In this document: positions 21,334-34,703 of the stretch, piece by piece
How the letters are laid out: each line of letters starts with the position of its first letter
How positions within the stretch are numbered: position 1 is the first letter of the stretch
Assembly: GCA_030123805.1 (NCBI GenBank)
Contig: JASJXV010000020.1
Coordinates: 1-34,808 of the forward strand
Direction: 5' to 3'
Source: Gammaproteobacteria bacterium
GTDB lineage: Bacteria > Pseudomonadota > Gammaproteobacteria > Pseudomonadales > Azotimanducaceae
Length of the DNA: 34,808 nt
The notes under the pieces: generated by a model
Told to the model about the DNA's origin: nothing
Database searches by the model: none
Seen by the model: the letters and a program-made list of their open reading frames with translations, nothing else
Translations under genes and position numbers: made by a program

Positions 21334-22701
21334 ATGCTTACATCGCGGGATACTATAGTAGCCATAGCGACACCACCTGGAAGAGGCGGCATAGGGATTA
21401 TTCGGGTATCCGGCGATGCAACAAAAGCTGTCGCACGCAAGCTGCTCGGTAGAACCCCGAAGCCACGATATGCGCGATATACCGATTTTGTAGGAGTCGA
21501 TGGTAGTGTTCTCGACCAGGGTATCGCACTGTTTTATCCAGCGCCAAAATCGTTTACGGGTGAAGATGTACTTGAATTGCAGGGGCATGGCGGTCCGGTT
21601 ATTCTGGATCTGATTATGAAAGAAATCCTTGCTCTGAATGTGCGTATGGCCCGACCGGGTGAATTTAGCGAGAGAGCGTTTCTAAATGACAAGATTGACC
21701 TGGCTCAAGCTGAAGCTATCGCCGACCTGATTGATAGTGCCAGTCAGCAAGCGGCAAGGGGGGCAATGGCGTCACTGCAAGGGGTGTTTTCAAGAAGAAT
21801 AGAGGAGATGGTTGAATCACTGATCAGCCTGAGAACTTACGTCGAAGCATGCATAGACTTTCCGGAGGAAGAAATAGACTTCCTTACCGATGGAAAAGTA
21901 CTTCTAAGGCTTGATGACATACTCGGCCAGTTGGCAAAGGTGCTCAACGATGCTGTACAAGGTGCTCTGCTCAGGGAAGGCATGACAGTGGTACTGGCCG
22001 GAAAACCAAACGTGGGAAAATCCAGCTTGTTGAATCAGCTTTCTGGAAAAGATTCAGCCATTGTCACGGCGACAGCGGGCACAACTCGGGATTTACTGAG
22101 AGAATATGTGCACCTGGATGGCATGCCTCTGCACCTGGTTGATACGGCAGGCCTACGGCGTGGTACGGGTGAAATAGAACTGGAAGGAATTAGAAGAGCC
22201 TGGCAAGAAATTGAGAGGGCAGACAGAGTACTATTGTTGGTGGATGCCAGCGAAAGTGATGAATTACGACCAGAGAAGGTAATGCCGGAATTTGTTGAAA
22301 GGTTGCCAAATCTGGATAACCTTACTGTCGTCAGGAACAAAGTTGATCTGATTGCAGATGAGGCACTATTAAAAAAAGAGCTTCTCTCAAGTGAAGTGAT
22401 CAGTGTGTCAGCAAAGACGGGATTCGGGATAGATAAATTGAAGCAACATCTGAAATCCTGCATGGGATTCTCGGCACTGGGAGAGGGACAATTTACGGCT
22501 CGGCGTCGCCATTTGGATGCGCTGGAGAAGGCACGGGACTATATAGCTGAGGGTAGAACTCAATTGATCGATACAGAAGCAGGCGATTTACTGGCTGAAA
22601 ATCTGAGATTAGCGCAATTGGCTTTGACTGAGATAACCGGAGAATTTACACCGGAAGACTTATTAGGACGGATTTTTTCGACTTTTTGTGTTGGCAAATA
22701 G
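21334..22701 (+). CDS. mnmE: tRNA uridine-5-carboxymethylaminomethyl modification GTPase MnmE
   Basis: MnmE, with MnmG, adds the carboxymethylaminomethyl group to U34 of certain tRNAs. The 455-aa product has the N-terminal folate-binding domain ([15 protein letters not shown]), a helical domain and an inserted G domain: G1 GKPNVGKSS (223-231), the TAGTTRD segment, DTAGL, and NKVD. It ends in the catalytic CVGK. ATG 21334 gives the expected N-terminus though no clear ribosome site precedes it. In most relatives mnmG or rsmG follows closely; here a 407-bp gap with a mobile-element-like repeat intervenes. Confidence 0.97.
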   Translation: MLTSRDTIVAIATPPGRGGIGIIRVSGDATKAVARKLLGRTPKPRYARYTDFVGVDGSVLDQGIALFYPAPKSFTGEDVLELQGHGGPVILDLIMKEILALNVRMARPGEFSERAFLNDKIDLAQAEAIADLIDSASQQAARGAMASLQGVFSRRIEEMVESLISLRTYVEACIDFPEEEIDFLTDGKVLLRLDDILGQLAKVLNDAVQGALLREGMTVVLAGKPNVGKSSLLNQLSGKDSAIVTATAGTTRDLLREYVHLDGMPLHLVDTAGLRRGTGEIELEGIRRAWQEIERADRVLLLVDASESDELRPEKVMPEFVERLPNLDNLTVVRNKVDLIADEALLKKELLSSEVISVSAKTGFGIDKLKQHLKSCMGFSALGEGQFTARRRHLDALEKARDYIAEGRTQLIDTEAGDLLAENLRLAQLALTEITGEFTPEDLLGRIFSTFCVGK

Positions 22702-22811
22702 TCAGCAATACCCGGTCACCTGGACGACTCGGAACAGCGCTCTGTCAAGTGTCCCTCGTGATGCACAGAAAAGCCAGGTGTTCATGGACTCCTGGTTGTG
22801 TAATCGTATAC

Positions 22812-22839
22812 TTGCCAACCCAATTAAAACTTTAATAAT
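22812..22839 (+). promoter_or_regulatory. possible sigma-70 promoter upstream of mnmG
   Basis: TTGCCA (22812-22817), a 16-bp spacer and AATAAT (22834-22839) lie just before the left end of the second 252-bp element. If used, the mnmG transcript would carry the whole element in its leader. Weak support: AT-rich sequence gives such matches by chance. Confidence 0.3.
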
Positions 22840-22846
22840 GAATTAT

Positions 22847-23098
22847 CCCGCATATTTCACGAAGGCGGTCAAAAATGGTTGCAAATCCAGGTTATTTGAA
22901 CAGGTTAGTCCATCATTCAAGGTGTTTTGAAACATGCATTTTGTACCTGACTGGTTTTCTGACGGTCCGGCGTCCGGGAATTATGGCTGCGAAGCATGAA
23001 CAAAATTGTTCAAGCCATAGCGACGGCTATGCCATTCACAATGTTTGTACAACCACCACAATTTCCGGAAATTCCATTCCCTTCATGAAATATGCGGG
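22847..23098. mobile_element. 252-bp MITE-like element, copy 2
   Basis: Second copy of the element at 9289-9540, same length and orientation, about 93% identical. Its terminal inverted repeats (22847-22865 against 23080-23098) match at 18 of 19 positions, better than in copy 1. It also contains a short internal hairpin (CATAGC, four-base loop, GCTATG) that is disrupted in copy 1. The 77-codon open frame (22875-23108) parallels that of copy 1. The right end stops 10 bp before the mnmG ATG, so the element supplies nearly all of the mnmG upstream sequence. The 145 bp between mnmE and the element hold only a possible promoter. Confidence 0.75.
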
Positions 23099-23108
23099 CC
23101 ATGAATAG

Positions 23109-24995
23109 ATGAAGGATCAACAATTTGACGTCATTGTCGTGGGCGGTGGACACGCAGGCACAGAGGCTGCAGCAGCTTCTGCCCGAATGGGATGCCGGAC
23201 ATTGTTGCTGACGCAAAATATCGAAACTCTGGGGCAGATGTCATGTAATCCAGCCATAGGGGGTATCGGTAAGAGCCACCTGGTAAAAGAGATCGATGCC
23301 TTGGGTGGTGTGATGGCTCTGGCAACGGATCGTGCCGGGATTCACTTTCGAATCCTTAACTCTCGCAAGGGTCCCGCTGTGAGAGCTACCCGAGCCCAGA
23401 CTGACCGACTACTGTACAAACAAGCGATCCGATATCACCTGGAGAATCAGCCTTGTCTGACACTATGCCAGCAAACAGTAGATGACCTTGTCGTAGAAAA
23501 AGATCGAGTAGTGGGTGTGGTTACGCAGATGGGATTGAAGTTTTATGCTGAATCAACGGTATTGACTGTGGGGACGTTTCTGGGTGGCATTATCCACATA
23601 GGTCTGGAAAGCCACGCAGGCGGTAGAGCCGGTGATCCACCTTCAAACCGATTGGCAGACAGGTTAAGGGAATTGCCGTTCAGAGTAGATCGACTTAAAA
23701 CAGGAACGCCGCCCAGGATAGATGGTAGAACAGTTGATTTTACCGTGATGGAAATTCAACCCGGCGATACCCCGGAACCGGTCATGTCCTATATGGGCTC
23801 AGCAGCAGATCATCCGCAACAGATACCTTGTCACATTACCCACACCAATGAAAAGACTCACGATATTATTCGAAGAGGATTGGATAGATCACCGCTCTTT
23901 ACCGGTGTGATTGACGGGACTGGTCCCAGGTACTGCCCATCGATAGAGGATAAAATCATACGTTTTTCCGATAAAACCAGCCACCAAATATTTGTTGAGC
24001 CGGAAGGATTAACAACCACAGAGATCTATCCAAATGGGTTGTCCACCAGTCTGCCGTTAGATGTGCAGCAGGATTTGATCCGATCCATAAAGGGTTTTGA
24101 ACGAGCTGTGATCTGCAGACCCGGTTATGCGATTGAATACGATTACTTTGATCCGAGAGATTTAAAATACAGTCTCGAAACACGGCATTTAAAAAGCTTG
24201 TTTTTCGCTGGTCAGATCAATGGAACAACAGGTTACGAAGAAGCGGGAGCACAGGGATTATTGGCTGGGATCAACGCCGCCAGGGCTTCCAGGCAACAGG
24301 ATCCCTGGTATCCTCGAAGAGATGAAGGCTACCTGGGTGTGCTGATCGATGACTTGATAACACTCGGCACCACTGAACCTTACAGAATGTTTACCAGTCG
24401 TGCCGAGTACAGACTGATTCTCAGGCAGGACAATGCCGATCGAAGACTTACTGAAACGGGTCGATCTCTTGGCTTAATCGAAGATGCTCGCTGGCAGAGT
24501 TTCTGTAATAAAAGAGATGCGATAGAAGCTCGAAAACAGAAGCTGGCGGGTCATTGGATACAACCAGGTGGTGTGGTGGCGGAAAACCTGAATACCCTTG
24601 TGGAAAACCCGATAAGCAGAGCATACAACTTGCTGGAACTGTTGAAGCGACCCCGATTGCATGTTACTGAATTGCTCAAAGTGTCAGGATTGAATTGGCC
24701 TGGTGATGAGATCAATGAGCAGGTAGAGATCGACGTTAAATATGAAGGCTATATCAGCAGACAAGCAGAGGAGGTAGAACGGCTACAGAGGCAGGAAAAT
24801 ACACGCTTACCAAAAGATATTGTTTATCAGGATATTTCCGGGTTATCCGCTGAAGTGCGTCAGAAACTGGAACAGGTGAAACCATTCACCCTGGGACAAG
24901 CGAGCAGAATATCAGGCGTTACGCCAGCTGCCGTTTCATTGTTGCTGATTCATCTAAAGAAAAACGCCGGCCGGAAGCAGCTCAAGTCAGCCTAA
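23109..24995 (+). CDS. mnmG: tRNA uridine-5-carboxymethylaminomethyl modification enzyme MnmG (GidA)
   Basis: MnmG is the FAD-dependent partner of MnmE in U34 modification. The 628-aa protein has the N-terminal FAD-binding motif GGGHAG (12-17), the [23 protein letters not shown] region, and the second signature [14 protein letters not shown] with the following [16 protein letters not shown]. It has a helical C-terminal MnmE-binding domain. Length matches the family. There is no obvious Shine-Dalgarno before ATG 23109; the upstream bases are the end of the 252-bp element plus ten bases. It is followed by rsmG 46 bp downstream. Confidence 0.97.
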   Translation: MKDQQFDVIVVGGGHAGTEAAAASARMGCRTLLLTQNIETLGQMSCNPAIGGIGKSHLVKEIDALGGVMALATDRAGIHFRILNSRKGPAVRATRAQTDRLLYKQAIRYHLENQPCLTLCQQTVDDLVVEKDRVVGVVTQMGLKFYAESTVLTVGTFLGGIIHIGLESHAGGRAGDPPSNRLADRLRELPFRVDRLKTGTPPRIDGRTVDFTVMEIQPGDTPEPVMSYMGSAADHPQQIPCHITHTNEKTHDIIRRGLDRSPLFTGVIDGTGPRYCPSIEDKIIRFSDKTSHQIFVEPEGLTTTEIYPNGLSTSLPLDVQQDLIRSIKGFERAVICRPGYAIEYDYFDPRDLKYSLETRHLKSLFFAGQINGTTGYEEAGAQGLLAGINAARASRQQDPWYPRRDEGYLGVLIDDLITLGTTEPYRMFTSRAEYRLILRQDNADRRLTETGRSLGLIEDARWQSFCNKRDAIEARKQKLAGHWIQPGGVVAENLNTLVENPISRAYNLLELLKRPRLHVTELLKVSGLNWPGDEINEQVEIDVKYEGYISRQAEEVERLQRQENTRLPKDIVYQDISGLSAEVRQKLEQVKPFTLGQASRISGVTPAAVSLLLIHLKKNAGRKQLKSA

Positions 24996-25041
24996 CGCTG
25001 ATTTGACAACTCGATAAAAACGCATTGCAGGAGATTCGGAT

Positions 25042-25674
25042 TTGGTGCCAGGCGACTATCAGGATCGACTACAAGACGGCGCACTGCAGTTGGGATTGGA
25101 CCTGAATCCGGATCAGTTAAGAAAACTGGTGAGTTATCTGCAACTGCAAATTAAATGGAACACTACATATAACCTGACATCCATTGAAGATCCTGCCCGC
25201 ATTGTTACGCACCATTTGCTGGACAGCCTGAGCATTTGGCGACACGCAACCGGTATTGTCAGCATAGATGTTGGTTCAGGAGCAGGGCTGCCAGGCATAC
25301 CTCTGGCCATCAGTTTTCCCGACAAGCACTTTACGTTGTTGGATAGTAATGGCAAACGTTGTCGATTTCTGACGCAAGCAAAAATAGAATTGGAGCTGGC
25401 TAATATCAATGTAATTCACGCGCGGGTACAAACTTATGTGGATCATGAATTCGATATGGTGTTTTCAAGAGCATATGGTTCCCTGGATAGAGTAGCTTCG
25501 GAGATGGAACACTTACTTGCAACAAGGGGCGTGTTGCTGGCTATGAGAGGCAAATTGGACGGACAGGAGTTGAGCAGGTTACCGAAAACAATTAAGGTAC
25601 TTGCAGTTGACAAGTTACACGTACCCTTTCTGAATGAAGAGAGAAATTTGGTCACAATGACTCGAGCCCTATAG
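25042..25674 (+). CDS. rsmG: 16S rRNA (guanine-527-N7)-methyltransferase
   Basis: RsmG (GidB) methylates G527 of 16S rRNA; loss of it gives low-level streptomycin resistance in several bacteria. The 210-aa product shows KWNTTYNLTSIEDP followed by HHLLDSL, the SAM motif IDVGSGAGLPGIPLAI and the FTLLDSNGKRCRFL segment, all diagnostic. The start is uncertain: AGGAG (25029-25033) is 8 bases before TTG 25042 and 11 before GTG 25045. Both give nearly the same protein. It lies between mnmG and parA as in most gammaproteobacteria. Confidence 0.95.
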   Translation: MVPGDYQDRLQDGALQLGLDLNPDQLRKLVSYLQLQIKWNTTYNLTSIEDPARIVTHHLLDSLSIWRHATGIVSIDVGSGAGLPGIPLAISFPDKHFTLLDSNGKRCRFLTQAKIELELANINVIHARVQTYVDHEFDMVFSRAYGSLDRVASEMEHLLATRGVLLAMRGKLDGQELSRLPKTIKVLAVDKLHVPFLNEERNLVTMTRAL

Positions 25675-25748
25675 ATAGCTTGGACAAGATCGTGGGCAAA
25701 AGATCCAGAACAGAGAAACTACCAAAGAGGTACCACTGAGAGGTAGAT

Positions 25749-26600
25749 GTGGGAAAAATACTCGCGATAACGAATCAGAAAGGCGGAGTTGGAAAAACAA
25801 CAACATGTGTGAATCTTGCTGCCTCCCTGGTTGCTACCAAAAGAAAGGTATTGCTTATTGATATGGATCCTCAAGGCAATGCGACGATGGGAAGTGGTAT
25901 CAACAAGAATAAGCTGGAGTTATCTGCTTATGACCTGTTGTTAGAAGATGCTGTGCTATCTGAAGTCATATTGAGTACGGCAGAAGGCGGATATGATTTG
26001 ATACCGGCTAATGCAGATCTTACAGCGGCTGAGGTGGAATTGTTGCAGGAAAAAGACAGAGAATTCAGGCTGCGAAATTCGATACAAGCAAGTCGAGACA
26101 AATACCATTTCATTCTCATCGACTGCCCCCCGTCTCTGAGCATGCTAACGATCAATGCCTTAACAGCGGCCGATTCCGTACTGATTCCCATGCAATGTGA
26201 GTACTATGCGCTGGAGGGACTGAGTGCATTATTGGATACTATCCGCAGAATATCTGATGTGTTGAACCCGTCTCTGCATATAGAGGGTCTGCTGCGGACC
26301 ATGTATGATCCACGCAATAGTTTAACCCGTGATGTCTCTGCACAACTGACTGATCACTTTGGTAACAAAGTCTATAGAACACTGATACCCAGAAATGTCA
26401 GGTTGGCAGAGGCCCCCAGTTACGGATTACCTGTGTTGCATTATGATAAAGATTCCAGAGGAGCCCGGGCGTATCTGGCCCTGGCAGGTGAAGTGGTAAG
26501 ACGCCAGGAAGAGAAAGAAAATAGACTATTGGCTGGTTCTGAAATTGTCTCTAAAACAGGCTATGCAATTCGTGCCCCCACGGAGCAGGATATAAGATGA
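25749..26600 (+). CDS. parA: chromosome partitioning ATPase ParA (Soj)
   Basis: ParA is a Walker-type ATPase that forms DNA-bound dimers and drives origin segregation along a ParB-stimulated gradient. The 283-aa protein has the deviant Walker A motif KGGVGKTT (11-18), LIDMDPQGNAT (switch I region) and LIDCPPSL (Walker B). It lacks the N-terminal helix-turn-helix of plasmid ParAs, as expected for a chromosomal type Ia-like Soj. The start is GTG 25749 with GAGAGG five bases upstream. It overlaps parB by four bases (ATGA). Confidence 0.96.
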   Translation: MGKILAITNQKGGVGKTTTCVNLAASLVATKRKVLLIDMDPQGNATMGSGINKNKLELSAYDLLLEDAVLSEVILSTAEGGYDLIPANADLTAAEVELLQEKDREFRLRNSIQASRDKYHFILIDCPPSLSMLTINALTAADSVLIPMQCEYYALEGLSALLDTIRRISDVLNPSLHIEGLLRTMYDPRNSLTRDVSAQLTDHFGNKVYRTLIPRNVRLAEAPSYGLPVLHYDKDSRGARAYLALAGEVVRRQEEKENRLLAGSEIVSKTGYAIRAPTEQDIR

Positions 26601-27472
26601 TCACCAAGAAGAGAGGATTAGGTCGCGGTCTTGACGTATTACTGGGCCAGACTGAGTCTGTTGGAGAAACAGTCGGCCGTGATGGTGAAATGCGTCAGCT
26701 GCCAATAGAACTAATCCGGCCCGGCAGATATCAGCCCAGAAAGGAGATGGACCGCGAAGCTCTGGAGGATCTGGCGAGTTCCATAAAGACCCAGGGCGTG
26801 ATACAGCCCATCCTGGTAAGAGCCGTTGATGTTGATAGCTATGAGATCATAGCAGGGGAACGACGTTGGCGAGCGAGTCAACTAGCTGGTTTCGAGCAGA
26901 TACCTGTAATCATCAGGGATGTCAGTGACGAAGCCAGTGTTGCAATGTCCTTGATCGAAAATATCCAGCGAGAAGATCTTAATCCCATGGAGGAGGCTCG
27001 AGCTTTGAAGCGTTTGTTGGATGAATTTGAATTGACCCACCAGCAGGTAGCGCATGCCGTTGGCAAGAGTCGAACCACAGTAACTAATTTTCTCAGGTTG
27101 ACGAGTCTGAATACGGATGTGTCACGGATGCTAGAGCACGGAGATTTGGAAATGGGGCATGCTCGAGCATTGTTATCATTGGCAGATGATCAACAGAAAA
27201 AGGCTGCAGCGGAAGTTACCCGCAAGCATCTGAATGTCCGTCAGGCAGAGGCTCTGGTGCAAAGAATGCTTCATCCCCGAGCCTCTAAAGAGCAACAACA
27301 GCAACAAGACAGAGAAACCCGAATCCTGGAGGAAAGAATCTCGGAGAAAATAGGTCAACCTGTTTCAATCCGACACTCAAGCAAGGGCAAGGGAAAACTG
27401 ATAATTTCATATAATAGCCTGGATGAATTGGATGGCGTCCTGGAACACCTGACGGCCAAAGAAAGTCTATGA
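26597..27472 (+). CDS. parB: chromosome partitioning protein ParB (Spo0J)
   Basis: ParB binds parS, spreads as a CTP-dependent clamp and stimulates ParA. The 291-aa protein has the N-terminal ParA-contacting peptide (MITKKRGLGRGLDVLL), the CTP-binding motifs GERRWRA (87-93) and ENIQREDLNP (121-130), a helix-turn-helix (about 147-168, LTHQQVAHAVGKSRTTVTNFL) and a C-terminal dimerisation domain (about 240-291). A glutamine-rich linker lies near residues 234-238. The likely targets are the two parS sites in recF. Its start overlaps parA. Confidence 0.97.
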   Translation: MITKKRGLGRGLDVLLGQTESVGETVGRDGEMRQLPIELIRPGRYQPRKEMDREALEDLASSIKTQGVIQPILVRAVDVDSYEIIAGERRWRASQLAGFEQIPVIIRDVSDEASVAMSLIENIQREDLNPMEEARALKRLLDEFELTHQQVAHAVGKSRTTVTNFLRLTSLNTDVSRMLEHGDLEMGHARALLSLADDQQKKAAAEVTRKHLNVRQAEALVQRMLHPRASKEQQQQQDRETRILEERISEKIGQPVSIRHSSKGKGKLIISYNSLDELDGVLEHLTAKESL

Positions 27473-27568
27473 CAAAGTCGTTTAGCTCCACAGAAAGACC
27501 TGGAAACAGGAATATCCTGCTGAATTGATTTTGGCCCACACTATTTCGTAATTTATCACCGCCGCAAG

Positions 27569-27597
27569 TTGAATGAACACTGCTAAATCACTATACT
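27569..27597 (+). promoter_or_regulatory. sigma-70 promoter for the atp operon
   Basis: TTGAAT (27569-27574), a 17-bp spacer and TATACT (27592-27597) fit the sigma-70 consensus at 9 of 12 positions. Transcription would begin about 80 bases before atpI. It is the best promoter match in the 210-bp parB-atpI gap. Confidence 0.6.
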
Positions 27598-27682
27598 ACC
27601 GCCCGCGTTTCGACACCCGGCGTCATTATCACTGGTCAAAGCCTGATATAGCTATAAATTTGGGTTATCGACAGGCGCCAAA

Positions 27683-29174
<1,492 letters not shown>

Positions 29175-29209
29175 AGCAGCGATCTTTATTGAGATAATCG
29201 AGGTGATGA

Positions 29210-29680
29210 GTGACCATTAATCTTACTATCTTTGGACAGGCAATATCCTTTGCTGTGTTCGTGCTGTTTTGCATGAAATTTGTTTGGCCGCTGATCACAG
29301 AGGTTATGCGAGAGAGGCAGAAGGTTATAGCAGAAGGGCTCGAAAAAGCGAATCAGGCTGAAAGGCAGCTCGAACAATCAAGTGACGCAGCGGCAGAAGA
29401 ACTGCAACAAGCAAAGCTAAAAGGCGCAGATCTGATCGCTCAAGCAGATAAGCGTGCTAAACAAATAATTGAAGAAGCCAAAGAAAAAGCCATAGAGGAA
29501 GGTGAACGTCTGAAAGCAGCCGCTCAGGCGGTGATTGATCAGGATGTCAATAGAGCCCGTGAAGAATTGCGCGCACAGGTGGGTATTTTAGCCATTAAGG
29601 GAGCAGGGAGGATTCTTGAAACCACTGTGGACATTAAGGTACACCAGGAAATGCTCGACAAAATGGCGGCTGAGTTGTAG
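29210..29680 (+). CDS. atpF: F1Fo ATP synthase subunit b
   Basis: Subunit b is the peripheral stalk linking Fo to F1. The 156-aa protein, the same length as in E. coli, has one N-terminal membrane span (about 5-24). A long, charged, alanine-rich helix (about 30-125) forms the dimeric coiled coil, and a delta-binding end follows. The start is GTG 29210; an ATG four bases earlier reads into a stop after four codons. GAGGT (29200-29204) is well placed for the GTG. Confidence 0.96.
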   Translation: MTINLTIFGQAISFAVFVLFCMKFVWPLITEVMRERQKVIAEGLEKANQAERQLEQSSDAAAEELQQAKLKGADLIAQADKRAKQIIEEAKEKAIEEGERLKAAAQAVIDQDVNRAREELRAQVGILAIKGAGRILETTVDIKVHQEMLDKMAAEL

Positions 29681-29692
29681 GCGGGTAAAATA

Positions 29693-30235
29693 ATGGCTGA
29701 GACAGAATTAACGACCATCGCACGACCGTATGCCAGAGCAGCATTTGCCACGGCCCTTGATAATGATCGATTGGCAGACTGGTCATCGATGCTGGAGGTT
29801 TTGGCAGCCGTCTCTTGCGACAGCACAGTCCAATCAATGCTGGAAAATCCGTCACTGGTACAAGATCAGAGGGCTAAATTCCTGATCGACATTTGCGGTG
29901 ATCAAATTGACGATATGGGAAAGAACTTCTTATCGCTGTTAGCGGAGTACAAGCGGATAAGTTTACTTCCGGAAGTTTATCACTTGTACGAACTGCTCAA
30001 AGCTAACCATGAAAAGACAGTAGAAGTGGAAGTGATTAGTGCCTACGAGTTCAGTGAAAAAGATAAAAACAGGCTAACAGATACACTGAGGTCAAAACTG
30101 AAAAGAAAAGTAAATATCACGTCCAGGGTAGATAGCTCCTTGATAGGAGGACTGATTGTCAGAACTGAAGATTCGGTAATCGACAATACCATAAGAGGCA
30201 GGCTGGCTAAGTTAGCCCATGTAATGAATTCATAA
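29693..30235 (+). CDS. atpH: F1Fo ATP synthase subunit delta
   Basis: Subunit delta caps F1 and binds subunit b. The 180-aa protein begins MAETELTTIARPYARAAF, the usual delta N-terminus. It ends with the conserved DSSLIGGLIVRTEDSVIDNTIRGRLAKL-type segment. It starts 12 bp after atpF. Length and order are normal. Confidence 0.96.
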   Translation: MAETELTTIARPYARAAFATALDNDRLADWSSMLEVLAAVSCDSTVQSMLENPSLVQDQRAKFLIDICGDQIDDMGKNFLSLLAEYKRISLLPEVYHLYELLKANHEKTVEVEVISAYEFSEKDKNRLTDTLRSKLKRKVNITSRVDSSLIGGLIVRTEDSVIDNTIRGRLAKLAHVMNS

Positions 30236-30253
30236 TTGGTTAAGGGACAGAAA

Positions 30254-31798
30254 ATGCAACAACTGAATCCTTCTGAAATTAGTGACATCATCAAGCAACG
30301 CATAGAGCAGTTGGATGTTACTTCAGAGGCGCAAAACGAGGGTACGATAGTCAGTGTCTCGGACGGTATTGTTCGGATACATGGCCTGGGTGATGTCCAA
30401 AGTGGTGAAATGATCGAGTTTCCTGGTGGTCTGTACGGTTTTACACTGAACCTGGAGCGAGACTCGGTTGGTGCAGTGGTTCTTGGTGATTATAAGAAAC
30501 TTACTGAAGGTGATACGGTAAAGTGTACGGGACGAATTCTGGAAGTACCTATCGGACCCGAATTGTTGGGTCGCGTTGTTGATGCGTTGGGTAATCCAAT
30601 TGACGGCAAGGGTCCCATCGATGCCAAATTGCGCGCGCCAGTCGAGAAAGTTGCACCCGGTGTAATTGAACGGCAGTCGGTTGATCAACCTGTACAAACC
30701 GGTCTGAAAGCTGTCGATGCCATGATCCCCGTTGGCAGAGGTCAGCGTGAATTGATCATTGGTGACCGCCAGACAGGTAAAACAGCGATAGCCATCGATA
30801 CGATCATCAATCAGCGAGACACAGGCATTAAATGTGTCTACGTGGGTATCGGCCAGAAAATGTCGTCCATCAGCAATGTCGTACGTATACTGGAAGAGCA
30901 CGGGGCGATGGAAAATACCATTATCGTAGCTGCCAGTGCAGCAGATCCTGCGCCCCTGCAATATATATCCGCCTATTCCGGTTGTAGTATGGGAGAGTAC
31001 TTCAGAGACCGGGGTGAGGATGCGCTGATCATCTATGATGATCTGACCAAACAAGCGTGGGCTTATCGACAGATCTCCCTTTTGCTGCGTAGACCTCCAG
31101 GCCGTGAAGCCTATCCAGGTGATATTTTCTACCTGCACTCCAGACTCCTCGAAAGAGCAGCTCGTGTGAATGCAGCCTATGTGGAGGATTTCACCAATGG
31201 TGAAGTTAAAGGTCAGACGGGTTCATTAACCGCCCTGCCGATTATCGAAACCCAGGCCGGTGACGTTTCTGCTTTCGTACCAACCAACGTGATATCCATC
31301 ACCGATGGGCAGATCTTTTTGGAAACCGATCTGTTTAACGCCGGTAACAGGCCTGCTTTGAATCCTGGCATCTCGGTATCCCGGGTAGGAGGAGCAGCGC
31401 AAGTTAAATTTATGTCCAAAATCGGTGGCGGTATCAAGCTGGCGTTGGCTCAGTATCGTGAGCTGGCGGCTTTCTCCCAGTTTGCCTCTGACCTTGATGA
31501 CGCAACCAGGCGACAGCTTGAGCATGGACAGCGAGTTACCGAGTTGATGAAGCAGGGTCAATATTCACCGATGAGTGTCGCAGAGATGGGCGTGGCTCTG
31601 TTTGCGATCAACGAAGGCTACATGGCCGATATCGAAGTTGACAAGATTTTGGCTTTTGAAGCGGCGCTGATTTCATATATGAATGCCGAGCATGGGGACT
31701 TCATGAAGAATGTGAACGAAACCGGGGCTTACAACGATGAGATAGTCGCAGAGATGACCCAGGCGATTGAAACATTCAAGTCAACACAAACCTGGTAA
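30254..31798 (+). CDS. atpA: F1Fo ATP synthase subunit alpha
   Basis: Subunit alpha is the non-catalytic nucleotide-binding subunit of F1. The 514-aa protein has an N-terminal beta-barrel, the P-loop GDRQTGKT (170-177) and the ATP synthase alpha/beta signature [17 protein letters not shown]. The frame extends to a TTG at 30236, but ATG 30254 gives [20 protein letters not shown], as in the family, with AAGGGA upstream. The 816-bp open frame on the opposite strand is a shadow. Confidence 0.98.
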   Translation: MQQLNPSEISDIIKQRIEQLDVTSEAQNEGTIVSVSDGIVRIHGLGDVQSGEMIEFPGGLYGFTLNLERDSVGAVVLGDYKKLTEGDTVKCTGRILEVPIGPELLGRVVDALGNPIDGKGPIDAKLRAPVEKVAPGVIERQSVDQPVQTGLKAVDAMIPVGRGQRELIIGDRQTGKTAIAIDTIINQRDTGIKCVYVGIGQKMSSISNVVRILEEHGAMENTIIVAASAADPAPLQYISAYSGCSMGEYFRDRGEDALIIYDDLTKQAWAYRQISLLLRRPPGREAYPGDIFYLHSRLLERAARVNAAYVEDFTNGEVKGQTGSLTALPIIETQAGDVSAFVPTNVISITDGQIFLETDLFNAGNRPALNPGISVSRVGGAAQVKFMSKIGGGIKLALAQYRELAAFSQFASDLDDATRRQLEHGQRVTELMKQGQYSPMSVAEMGVALFAINEGYMADIEVDKILAFEAALISYMNAEHGDFMKNVNETGAYNDEIVAEMTQAIETFKSTQTW

Positions 31799-31825
31799 TG
31801 GCCGAGGCGGGGATTGTAGACTAAA

Positions 31826-32686
31826 ATGGCGAAGGCAAAAGAACTTAGAACCCAGATTGGCAGTATTCAGAATACGCAAAAAATCACCAGCGCCATGGAA
31901 ATGGTCGCTGCCAGCAAGATGCGTAAAGCGAAAGAACGGATGGCTCGGGGGCGTCCTTACTCAGATCATATTCGCGGAGTAATTGGGCATTTGGCCAATG
32001 CCTCGTCTGAGTATCGGCATAAATACATGGTTGAGAGGCCCGTCAATCGAGTGGGTTACGTCATTGTGACCACCGACAAAGGCCTTTGCGGGGGATTGAA
32101 TATCAACCTGCTCAAGTCAGTCGTTCAGGACATGAAGGCCTGGGCTGAACAGGACATCGAGATAGATCTGTGTCTGATAGGTAACAAGGGAGCGCAGTTT
32201 TTCAAATCATTCGGCGGCAACGTCGTGGCAGCGACCAGGCATCTGGGCGAAAGACCAGCCGTGACTGATCTGATTGGCGCCATCAAGGTGATGCTGGACG
32301 CATTCGAAGAAAGCAGAGTGGACAAGGTATTTCTGGTCAGCAACCTGTTCGTAAACACCATGACCCAGACGCCAAATTTCATCCAATTATTGCCGTTGAA
32401 GGCGACCGACGATGAATCGAAGAGGCATCGTTGGGACTATATCTACGAACCGGAAGCGGAGCATCTGATAGACGGCTTGATCACGCGATTCATTGAGTCC
32501 CAGGTTTATCAAGCCGTGGTTGAAAATGTAGCCTGCGAGCAAGCAGCAAAGATGATTGCCATGAAAGCAGCGACAGACAATGCGGGTGACTTAATCGAAG
32601 AATTGCAATTGATAATGAATAACGCCCGGCAAGCTGGGATTACGCAGGAATTATCTGAAATTATTGGTGGTGCAGCAGCGGTGTAG
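31826..32686 (+). CDS. atpG: F1Fo ATP synthase subunit gamma
   Basis: Subunit gamma is the central rotor shaft of F1. The 286-aa protein begins with the conserved N-terminal helix ([20 protein letters not shown]) and contains the [11 protein letters not shown] motif. It ends with the conserved C-terminal helix ([21 protein letters not shown]). Length is as in E. coli (287). It lies 27 bp after atpA. Confidence 0.97.
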   Translation: MAKAKELRTQIGSIQNTQKITSAMEMVAASKMRKAKERMARGRPYSDHIRGVIGHLANASSEYRHKYMVERPVNRVGYVIVTTDKGLCGGLNINLLKSVVQDMKAWAEQDIEIDLCLIGNKGAQFFKSFGGNVVAATRHLGERPAVTDLIGAIKVMLDAFEESRVDKVFLVSNLFVNTMTQTPNFIQLLPLKATDDESKRHRWDYIYEPEAEHLIDGLITRFIESQVYQAVVENVACEQAAKMIAMKAATDNAGDLIEELQLIMNNARQAGITQELSEIIGGAAAV

Positions 32687-32737
32687 CCGCTTTGGCTGCA
32701 ATGGATAAGAGAACTAAATGATTATGAGGAATAGTAG

Positions 32738-34114
<1,377 letters not shown>

Positions 34115-34128
34115 AGGCAGGACCTGAT

Positions 34129-34557
34129 ATGGCGAATACGGTACATTGTGACATAATCAGCGCAGAGGACGAAATTTTCTCGGGAGCTGTTGAGATAGTT
34201 ATTGCTACCGGAGATCTCGGTGAGTTGGGTATTTTACCGGGCCATGCCCCTTTGCTAACAGGCATTAAATCCGGTGCAGTGGTTTTAAGACTGGAAGGGG
34301 GTGAAGAGCAGACCTTCTATGCATCAGGTGGTTATCTGGAAGTTCAGCCGGGTATTGTTACCATACTGGCCGATACTGCGCTGCGAGCGGATGACCTTGA
34401 TGAAGCACAGGCAAAACTGGCACAGCAAAAAGCCGAGCAGGAATTGTCTGATAAAGCTGCGGATTTTGACTTTGGTGCAGCACAAGCTAATCTCACAGAG
34501 GCAGCCGCACAATTACGTGCTATCCGGAAAATTCGAGAACAAGCGACGCGAAGATAA
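34129..34557 (+). CDS. atpC: F1Fo ATP synthase subunit epsilon
   Basis: Subunit epsilon is the rotor subunit that inhibits ATP hydrolysis. The 142-aa protein has the N-terminal beta-sandwich with [22 protein letters not shown]. The two C-terminal helices are rich in Ala, Gln and Lys ([16 protein letters not shown] onward) and can extend into F1. It is the last gene of the operon and is followed about 40 bp later by an intrinsic terminator. Confidence 0.97.
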   Translation: MANTVHCDIISAEDEIFSGAVEIVIATGDLGELGILPGHAPLLTGIKSGAVVLRLEGGEEQTFYASGGYLEVQPGIVTILADTALRADDLDEAQAKLAQQKAEQELSDKAADFDFGAAQANLTEAAAQLRAIRKIREQATRR

Positions 34558-34597
34558 CCGTTCATATGTTGCAAAGTAACGTTGGCTTATAAACAAG

Positions 34598-34621
34598 GGG
34601 TGGCATTAGCTACCCTTTTTT
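34598..34621 (+). terminator. Rho-independent terminator of the atp operon
   Basis: GGGTGGC and GCTACCC (one G-T wobble) pair around an ATTA loop (34598-34615), followed directly by a six-T run (34616-34621). An A-rich stretch upstream can extend the stem. This is the clearest terminator in the window. Confidence 0.9.
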
Positions 34622-34703
34622 ATGTGAGTTCCCAGGTAACAACCTATCAATAAAGGCCTGATTGTTCTTATGGATCAGGCTATTCCATAGCTGCCATGAT
34701 ATC

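Noticed and set aside
22847-23098. Insertion-sequence remnant with a transposase fragment
   Set aside because: No frame in either copy shows transposase motifs, and both copies are the same full length, so it is not a decayed IS of recognisable type.
27507-27519. Hairpin after parB as a terminator
   Set aside because: The stem is only five base pairs (CAGGA/TCCTG) with no T-run following.
30323-31138. 271-codon open frame on the minus strand inside atpA
   Set aside because: It lies wholly within the highly conserved atpA coding sequence on the opposite strand and resembles no family I know; it is a shadow of codon usage.
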